Shown: piece after piece, positions 58,341 through 64,000 of the stretch
Numbering within the stretch: the stretch's first letter is position 1
Layout of the letters: the number at the start of each line of letters is the position of its first letter
Source of the DNA: Larkinella knui
Lineage (GTDB): Bacteria > Bacteroidota > Bacteroidia > Cytophagales > Spirosomataceae
Assembly (NCBI RefSeq): GCF_003858645.1
Contig: NZ_RQJP01000004.1
Span: 310,001 to 374,000 of the forward strand
Direction: 5' to 3'
DNA length: 64,000 nt
Notes under the pieces: generated by a model
Databases searched by the model: none
What the model was told of the DNA's origin: nothing
The model's input: the letters and a program-made list of their open reading frames with translations, nothing else
Made by a program: the position numbers and the translations under genes

Positions 58341-59045
58341 TTAACCTTCATCATTGAACATATACCCGACGCCTTTCAGGGTTTTGATGTAGGTTTCGCC
58401 GATTTTTTCGCGCAGTTTCCGGATGTGTACATCGACCGTGCGTTCGAGAACGTAGATATCGACGCCCCAGATTTTTTGCAGCAACTCCTCCCGGCCAAAC
58501 ACTTTGTTGGGCGACAGAGCCAGGAAAAACAGCAGTTCAAACTCTTTTTTGGGCAGCACGACGGTTTTATCGCCGGTTGTTACGGTATAATTCAATCGGT
58601 TGATTGTCAGGCCACTAATTTCAATTTTTTCGCCCGGATCGGCTTTCTGGGCTTCGCGCCGGAACAGCGCGTTGATGCGGCTCATCAGCGCACGCGGCTT
58701 GATGGGCTTGGTAATGTAGTCGTCGGCACCGATTTCAAAAGCCGCCACTTCCGAATATTCCTCGGAGCGGGCGGTCAGATACAGAATAAACGTTTGGCGA
58801 AGATCCGGCAAATTGCGGAGTTGGCGGCCCGTTTCGATCCCGTCCATTTGGGGCATCATAATATCGAGTAGCACCAGTTCGGGAACGAAGGTCCGGGCGG
58901 TATCGAGGGCTTTCCGGCCGTCGGGCGCGGTACGAACCTCGTAGCCTTCTTTCTCCAGATTGTATTGCAACAGCTCAACAATGTCGGGGTCGTCGTCGAC
59001 CACCAGCACACGGTGGAGTTGTTGAGAATTTTTTGCGGCACTCAT
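58341..59045 (-). CDS. OmpR/PhoB-family response regulator
   Basis: A 234-aa protein with a receiver domain (VLVVDDDPDIVELLQYNLEK, phosphoacceptor D in LLDIMMPQMDGIE, K in DYITKPIKPRALMSR) and a C-terminal winged helix (KEFELLFFLALSPNKVFGRE, ERTVDVHIRKLREKIGETYI). It is first in an operon with the PhoR-like kinase. This pair resembles PhoB/PhoR in Bacteroidota, but phosphate genes are not adjacent, so the stimulus is open. Confidence 0.93.
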   Translation of the reverse strand: MSAAKNSQQLHRVLVVDDDPDIVELLQYNLEKEGYEVRTAPDGRKALDTARTFVPELVLLDIMMPQMDGIETGRQLRNLPDLRQTFILYLTARSEEYSEVAAFEIGADDYITKPIKPRALMSRINALFRREAQKADPGEKIEISGLTINRLNYTVTTGDKTVVLPKKEFELLFFLALSPNKVFGREELLQKIWGVDIYVLERTVDVHIRKLREKIGETYIKTLKGVGYMFNDEG

Positions 59046-59305
59046 TCGGTCGGTTTGTTGGTGTAATTCAGTCCCGAAGTTACGTCCTGTGTCAGCAATT
59101 TTACGAAGTTAACTCTATTGTTAACAAAATCTTAACACGAAATGGCGTTACTCATCGCAATAAGTAGTGCTTGCAAAATACGAGATCAGGTCAGAAGACA
59201 TTCTGGCAATAACTTGTTTAAAAGTACCGAAAATTTGAATAAAATATAGCGTATAAAACCGCTATGGGATGGATGCATAAACAGAGAAATGGCGGGCCCA
59301 AATTT

Positions 59306-59340
59306 GAGTCGTGTGGAAAGCAATGCTTTCCACACGACTC
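59306..59340. terminator. 35-nt near-perfect palindrome after the AraC gene
   Basis: GAGTCGTGTGGAAAGCA (59306-59322) and TGCTTTCCACACGACTC (59324-59340) are perfect 17-bp arms around one central base, directly abutting the AraC stop. Likely a terminator or a REP-type element; it lacks a long T run. Confidence 0.7.
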
Positions 59341-60147
59341 TTAACCGGCGATTTCGGTGGGAGCATACCCATACCGTTTTCGAAATGCGTAACCGAAATG
59401 CGAGAGATTCTCAAAGCCAACTTCCAGATAAACTTCGGAAGGCTTTCGCTTTTTTTCCCGAATCTGATAATAGGCAAGTTCCAGTCGCTTTTCAGTAAGC
59501 CATTTTTGGGGGGTAGTCTGGAACGTCTTCTTAAAATCGCGTTTGAACGTGGTCAGGCTGCGGCCCGTCAGATAGCCGAATTTATCCATTCTCATGTTGA
59601 ACATGTAGTTCTGCTCCATGAAATCGACCAGACTGATCTTGCCGGGCTCGTCAAAATTAGCCAGCAAATGGTCAATAGTGGTGTCAATCGTCCGGAGAAT
59701 CGTAATGGCTGCATCTATTTTCAAAGAAGCAATTGGATCCGGTAGCGGTTCGTTCAGTTCGAAATAGGGAATCAGGGAAGCAAGGCAGCTTTTTAGCAGC
59801 GGATGCTGGTCAAACGTGCGGAAAATGGGCGGCTGCATCGGCCTGATATCAACCTTATTTCTGGCGTAAAAATCGGTTAGCCGCTTTTTAGTGAGGTGCA
59901 TGACCACGGATTGATGGGGTAAGCCGTTTTTGGGATAGTTAATGACTGTAACCAGCTGATTGCGTGGAAATAACAAGGTGTCGCCGGCTCCAAACCAATA
60001 CGTCTTATCCCCTTGTATGATCTTGGTTTCTCCTGAAATAAACCAGACCAGTAAATGCTGTTCAAACAGTACATCAGCCTTGTAAAACGTACCGTCGAAG
60101 CCCGAAAGCTTCAGATCAGGATGAATATAGTGCGTTTGATGCCCCAT
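59341..60147 (-). CDS. AraC-family transcriptional regulator
   Basis: A 268-aa protein with an N-terminal cupin-like sensor (FEQHLLVWFISGETKIIQGD) and a C-terminal double HTH: FGYLTGRSLTTFKRDFKKTF and VYLEVGFENLSHFGYAFRKR YGYAP region. It is encoded 11 nt after the short-chain dehydrogenase gene, so it may control that gene or the pair. The inducer is unknown. Confidence 0.92.
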   Translation of the reverse strand: MGHQTHYIHPDLKLSGFDGTFYKADVLFEQHLLVWFISGETKIIQGDKTYWFGAGDTLLFPRNQLVTVINYPKNGLPHQSVVMHLTKKRLTDFYARNKVDIRPMQPPIFRTFDQHPLLKSCLASLIPYFELNEPLPDPIASLKIDAAITILRTIDTTIDHLLANFDEPGKISLVDFMEQNYMFNMRMDKFGYLTGRSLTTFKRDFKKTFQTTPQKWLTEKRLELAYYQIREKKRKPSEVYLEVGFENLSHFGYAFRKRYGYAPTEIAG

Positions 60148-60158
60148 ACTGGTAGAAC

Positions 60159-61190
60159 TTAATTGGTTAGAAACCGCACGCCTGTCAAATTCTCACTCAA
60201 CGCCCACAATTGCTTCGCCTGGTCGGCATCGACCGAATAAGGCTTGACGCCCCGGAGGGTTGATGGGTCATCATACTGGTGATCAATCGTTCCTTCATCC
60301 AGTTCGGCCACGTCTGCATTCTCGCAATATACACCGCCCAATTCATTTAACTGCGGACTCGTTGCGCACCAAACCGTCGTGGCTGCTCCCTGGGGAATGG
60401 TTTTTAGTTTCCGGGCGACATCAGGAAATAAATTGCCATCCGCATCATGCGTTCCCAGCTGCTGAAACAACGCCATTGGCGCCACTCGTCCCAAATCGGT
60501 CCCATTGACGGAGCCCGGATGGAGTGAAAAGGCCCGTACCCCGAATTCTTTAGCCCGATGGTCCAGTTCTACCGTAAATAAATTAGTAGCCGTTTTGGAC
60601 TGTCCATAGCCCGCTAACGTTTCATACGGCCGGCGTTCAAAGTTGGGATCTTCAAAATTAAACGGAGCCATCTGATGGCCAAAAGAAGATACGTTGATTA
60701 CCCGCGCACGATCCGCCCGTTTCAAAGCTGGCCACAGACGTGCCGTCAGCTGGAAGTGCCCCAGGTGATTGGTCGCTAGTTGCGATTCATACCCGCGGGT
60801 ATCCCGTTGCAAGGGCACCCACATAATACCGGCATTGTTGACCAGAATATGGAGTGCACTGCCGGTCTGAAGGAATTTTTCGGCAAACGCATCAATGGAA
60901 TCAGGATTCATCAGGTCCATCGTTTCGATGGTTACGTTCTGGACTCCTTTGAGACTTTTTGCGGCCTTGGTGATGTCACGGGCAGGTACGATTACGGTAG
61001 CGCCTGCCGATGCGAAAGTTTTTACGGTTTCCAGGCCGATCCCGGCGTAGCCACCCGTAACGATAGCGGTTTTGCCTGTCAGGTCAATTCCTTTGATAAC
61101 GTCTGTGGTCGTGGAAGTAGCGGTAAAGCCTGAGCCGATTGGCTTTTGCAGGCTCCCCTTGTAATTGTCTACCCTTGTTAGTTGTTCCAT
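60159..61190 (-). CDS. Short-chain dehydrogenase/reductase (retinol-dehydrogenase-like)
   Basis: A 343-aa SDR: dinucleotide-binding TGGYAGIGLETVKTFASAGA, NNAGIM, catalytic Ser region VINVSSFGHQM and catalytic YGQSK (Tyr-x-x-x-Lys). The C-terminal extension and general pattern match the WWOX/retinol-dehydrogenase-like group common in Bacteroidota; cofactor preference is not clear. It is first in an operon with the AraC regulator. Confidence 0.92.
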   Translation of the reverse strand: MEQLTRVDNYKGSLQKPIGSGFTATSTTTDVIKGIDLTGKTAIVTGGYAGIGLETVKTFASAGATVIVPARDITKAAKSLKGVQNVTIETMDLMNPDSIDAFAEKFLQTGSALHILVNNAGIMWVPLQRDTRGYESQLATNHLGHFQLTARLWPALKRADRARVINVSSFGHQMAPFNFEDPNFERRPYETLAGYGQSKTATNLFTVELDHRAKEFGVRAFSLHPGSVNGTDLGRVAPMALFQQLGTHDADGNLFPDVARKLKTIPQGAATTVWCATSPQLNELGGVYCENADVAELDEGTIDHQYDDPSTLRGVKPYSVDADQAKQLWALSENLTGVRFLTN

Positions 61191-61346
61191 TGCTGAATAA
61201 GAATTTGTTGGAACAAAGGTAGAGCGGGCGGTTTCTGGCGAATTTGTTTTAAAGGCCAGATTTATTTGTTTTAAAGACCATCCGTAAAGAATTTCCTGAG
61301 CGAGTTGTCATGGTGTGACGATGGCATGGAATGCCTTTCCGGGTGG

Positions 61347-61946
61347 TTAGTTCTTTACGAAGTCAATTTTTTCAACGCCCCGATTAAAGCCCCGCCAGAC
61401 CATCGTCGGCTGTCCGTCGCTGACTTCCATCGAAAAATTATCGTCAATCAGGCCCAGATCTTTCAGAAAGGCTTCTTCCGGCTCAACGATACGCGAGCCG
61501 TTGGGAAAGTGATATTGAAACAGAAAAATTCCCTGAGGTCCTTTTTTGTTGATCAGCCAGCCATAATCGGCCCGTATGTCGAACTGGACCGGGTAGGTTT
61601 TTCCGCCGTATTCGAGCGTTCCATCGAATTCGCCCCGCCGGTAGTCTCTGGGAATGCTGCGGGGCACAGCCGCCGGTCGAATAGTTAGTCGGGCCAGGTT
61701 CAGGAACGTACTGTCCTTGGTGAGTTTAACCTGATCACGGAAGTATAATTTAGGATTGTGCTTTACGTACACTTTCTGAAGTGTCCATGTTCCAATGATC
61801 CGGGGAGCCAGATCCTGCATGAGTTGGATACTGACCTGATCATAATCAATTTTAGGCGATACGGTTTGGGGCATTACACCATCATGTCGCACACAGTGGC
61901 TGCACAATAGCCCAAGGGTTGCCAGAAAGAAGAAGCTGTTTTTCAT
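61347..61946 (-). CDS. Lipoprotein of unknown function
   Basis: 199 aa from ATG 61946 (MKNSFFFLATLGLLCSHCVR) with a lipobox-like cysteine at LLCSHC. The mature part has a lipocalin-like GTWTLQKVYVKHNPKLYFRD segment and strands such as DGTLEYGGKTYPVQFDI. The WT...KV pattern near the start of mature sequence resembles Bacteroidota lipocalin-like proteins. Function unknown. The longer frame to 61973 is less likely. Confidence 0.65.
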   Translation of the reverse strand: MKNSFFFLATLGLLCSHCVRHDGVMPQTVSPKIDYDQVSIQLMQDLAPRIIGTWTLQKVYVKHNPKLYFRDQVKLTKDSTFLNLARLTIRPAAVPRSIPRDYRRGEFDGTLEYGGKTYPVQFDIRADYGWLINKKGPQGIFLFQYHFPNGSRIVEPEEAFLKDLGLIDDNFSMEVSDGQPTMVWRGFNRGVEKIDFVKN

Positions 61947-62091
61947 GTTACCAACGTTTTCAGAAGAATCCACAAAGGCTTCAAAAGGTTGTAAATGCGG
62001 TTTTAGGGATTGAATATAAAAGTTTACATCAATAAATGAAAAAGACTAGTTGTGTTTATATTTCAAAAAAAATGCGGACCGAATCCCTGGC

Positions 62092-62937
62092 TTACTTCCT
62101 CCGAATCAAATACATCCTTCCCCGTTCATTCGTCATCACCAGATCCGTGTTGTTCACAAACGCCAGCCCCTCCGTTTGGCCCCGCGGAATCCGGAGGCAG
62201 CGCGTCGGGTGCTGGAAGTTGACTTGCCGGTTTTTCAGCTCGAACAGAAAGATTTTGCCGTAGGTCAATACCGCCAGCGTTTGGCCGTCCGGGCTGAGGG
62301 CGGCATCCGTCACCATGCTTTTCAGAAAAACGCTGTCGGCGGGAACCAGGGCGTAGCTTCCGGCCCGGGCGGGCATCCCATACAGGTTAACCCATCGCCG
62401 GGGCTTCGACCGGTTTTTTGAGATAAGGAATAGGCTGTCTTTGGTAGCAAAAAGGGCCTCGCTGTCGAAATTACGCGTATCTTTCAACGCCGGAAAGGAT
62501 TTCTGTCGGGCGTAATGAAACGTAATTGGCTGAAAATCGTTAGGTTGTTTGGGGTCGATCCGGTAAATGCGTAGGTCGGTTCGGGCGTTGGCGTTATTGC
62601 CGATGTCGCCAATAAACAAAGCCGTCGTGTCCTGGTTCGTGAGGGCCTCCCAGTCGCGGTTTTGCAGCATTGGCAAAGGCAGTGAATCGACGAGCGTGCC
62701 GTCGCGGGCCACTTCGTAGAGCGTGGGCCGTCCTCCGCTGTCGTTGTGCGTCCAGAACGTATTGCGATTGGCCCGATACGACAGCCCGGAACTTTCGTTG
62801 ACCACCGCGGCCAGCCGTCCAACCCGCGAAACCGTATAGTGAGTCCGCCCACTGCGAAAACCGCTGCGTTTGTTCTCGGCGTGGCAGGAACAAAGGGTCA
62901 CTTTGAGTGAAAATAAGAAGAGAAGAAAAGAGGACAT
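62092..62937 (-). CDS. Putative beta-propeller lipoprotein
   Basis: 281 aa from ATG 62937 (MSSFLLFLFSLKVTLCSCHA) with a lipoprotein-type signal. Repeated short beta-sheet blades: ESSGLSYRANRNTFWTHNDS, GDIGNNANARTDLRIYRIDP, SVFLKSMVTDAALSPDGQTL, GQTEGLAFVNNTDLVMTNER. This style matches SdiA-regulated/esterase-like propeller proteins. No catalytic motif is evident. Its ATG is 52 nt from the divergent transporter start. Confidence 0.7.
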   Translation of the reverse strand: MSSFLLFLFSLKVTLCSCHAENKRSGFRSGRTHYTVSRVGRLAAVVNESSGLSYRANRNTFWTHNDSGGRPTLYEVARDGTLVDSLPLPMLQNRDWEALTNQDTTALFIGDIGNNANARTDLRIYRIDPKQPNDFQPITFHYARQKSFPALKDTRNFDSEALFATKDSLFLISKNRSKPRRWVNLYGMPARAGSYALVPADSVFLKSMVTDAALSPDGQTLAVLTYGKIFLFELKNRQVNFQHPTRCLRIPRGQTEGLAFVNNTDLVMTNERGRMYLIRRK

Positions 62938-62989
62938 TCGTAGCGTGTCTAGACTAGTTTTCGGTAAACCGAATACCGCACCTAAAAAT

Positions 62990-64000
62990 ATGGAAAACAA
63001 ATTACCTGAAGTCAATCTGCCGTCGTATGTCCGGTTTGCCTGCATCATGATTGTGCTGACAATTCTGGTTTACTGGCTGTCGGCCATGCAGGAATTGATC
63101 GTGCCGCTGGTATTTTCAATTCTGTTTGCCATGATTCTTTACCCGATCAACCACCGGCTCGAACGCTGGCGGGTACCGCGCGTACCTGCCATTCTGGTGT
63201 GTCTGGTGATTGTGATCGGCTTTTTTTACCTGCTTTTTTACCTGATTTCTCTGCAAATCAGCAATTTTACCGCCGAAGCGCCCCGATTACTCGAACGCGG
63301 CAATCAAATTCTGGACAAATTGCAGACGTTTGGAGAAGACCGATTTCACATCGAACGTTCGAAAATGGTGGCCGAAGCCCGGAGTTACGTCAACAACCTG
63401 ATTCGCGAAAGCGGTTCTTTTTTGACGTCGACCTTGCTGGCGACGACCAACACGCTGTCGACCATCTCGATTGTTCCGCTGTATATCTTCTTCCTGATGC
63501 TGTACCGCGACTTCTTCCGCTCGTTTTTCTACAAAGTATTCAAAAGCACGAAGCGGGCCAAGATCGACATCGTTTTTGGCCGGATTTATACCGTTGTCAA
63601 GGATTACCTGGTCGGGCTGGTGCTGGTCATTGTCATTGTGGGCGTTCTGAACACCGTCGGCTTGCTGATTCTGGGCATCGACTACGCCGTCTTTTTCGGT
63701 TTTCTGGGTGCGTTCATGATTCTGATTCCCTACATCGGGATTTTGATCGGATCACTTTTACCGGCGCTGTTTACGCTGCTAACCCACGAAAATCCCCTGG
63801 TTGCTCTGGGCGTGATTGGCGTATTTTCGTTCGTGCAGATCCTGGAGGGCAACTTCATCACGCCGTATATTGTCGGTTCGAAAGTCAGTATCAATCCGCT
63901 GGCGGCCATCATCGTATTGTTACTCTGGGGGCAACTCTGGGGTGTTACCGGACTGATTCTGGCGCTGCCGATGACGGCTATTCTCAAGGTGATCTTTGAT
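62990..64000 (+). CDS. AI-2E family transporter, 3' end outside window
   Basis: From ATG 62990 (MENKLPEVNLPSYVRFACIM) 337 codons run to the window edge without a stop. It has about eight hydrophobic segments in the PerM/YdiK (AI-2E/UPF0118) pattern: an N-terminal pair, a soluble loop (EAPRLLERGNQILDKLQTFG), then GFLGAFMILIPYIGILIGSL and LEGNFITPYIVGSKVSINPL. The family includes autoinducer-2 exporters and Na+/H+ antiporters, so the substrate is open. A reading frame at 63199-63999 on the same strand is a shadow. Confidence 0.88.
   Translation, partial: MENKLPEVNLPSYVRFACIMIVLTILVYWLSAMQELIVPLVFSILFAMILYPINHRLERWRVPRVPAILVCLVIVIGFFYLLFYLISLQISNFTAEAPRLLERGNQILDKLQTFGEDRFHIERSKMVAEARSYVNNLIRESGSFLTSTLLATTNTLSTISIVPLYIFFLMLYRDFFRSFFYKVFKSTKRAKIDIVFGRIYTVVKDYLVGLVLVIVIVGVLNTVGLLILGIDYAVFFGFLGAFMILIPYIGILIGSLLPALFTLLTHENPLVALGVIGVFSFVQILEGNFITPYIVGSKVSINPLAAIIVLLLWGQLWGVTGLILALPMTAILKVIFD

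Noticed and set aside
63199-63999. A + strand 266-aa frame
   Set aside because: It lies in another frame of the AI-2E transporter gene (62990-64000), which has clear membrane-protein sequence; the frame is rich in Arg/Ser and has no domain.
1-64000. CRISPR array or cas genes
   Set aside because: No regularly spaced direct repeats of 24-40 nt and no Cas-type proteins were seen.
1-64000. Insertion sequence
   Set aside because: No transposase gene is visible; the palindromic elements have no coding capacity.

Overview
The window is chromosomal DNA from a Bacteroidota bacterium, most likely order Cytophagales near Spirosoma/Larkinella (inferred from gene families; no rRNA marker is present). 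Supporting signs are a DUF4293 membrane protein, stand-alone MnmD, a Cys-rich RicT/PSP1 protein, a type IX secretion (T9SS) C-terminal domain, a TAnnTTTG-type promoter element, and AT-rich intergenic palindromes. An apparently complete siphovirus-like prophage of about 43 kb occupies 10.5-53.8 kb.

Left host flank (1-10.5 kb): two Fe-S electron-transfer genes separated by a GT-C-like membrane protein, a small conserved protein, free-methionine-(R)-sulfoxide reductase, MnmD, DUF4293, a KdsD-type sugar-phosphate isomerase, RecQ and PurD.

Prophage: a tyrosine recombinase gene sits just behind purD. An 18-nt sequence spanning the purD stop codon recurs (16/18) at 53.75 kb. Both copies encode the same C-terminal residues IRYQD plus a stop through synonymous codons, so this is the proposed att pair. 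From right to left the phage holds a membrane-anchored Xre repressor (+) facing an operator-rich intergenic region; a leftward early operon of small proteins and a winged-helix replication-type protein; a tRNA-Met-like gene with a 16-nt insertion in its anticodon loop plus tRNA-like debris; a surface-protein cargo cluster; a spanin-like nested pair; terminase, portal and tail genes; a Dam methylase and tape measure; a tail-fibre candidate; S49 protease, scaffold and capsid candidates; a putative -1 frameshift gene pair; and a holin/endolysin lysis cassette. AT-rich cargo interrupts this GC-rich backbone at three places: a T9SS-secreted metzincin with a lipoprotein (12.2-14.5 kb), an antisense two-gene membrane module (33.3-34.4 kb), and outer-membrane barrels with lipoproteins (42.9-48.4 kb). 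Together these suggest lysogenic remodelling of the cell surface and possibly superinfection control. Several leftward late units follow a terminator - AGGAC box - gene arrangement, suggesting separately promoted modules.

Right host flank (53.9-64 kb): RicT-like protein, Dabb protein, RluA-type pseudouridine synthase, Tag glycosylase, a PhoR/PhoB-like two-component pair, an SDR-AraC pair, two lipoproteins and the 5' part of an AI-2E family transporter cut by the window edge. REP-like palindromes lie between these genes.
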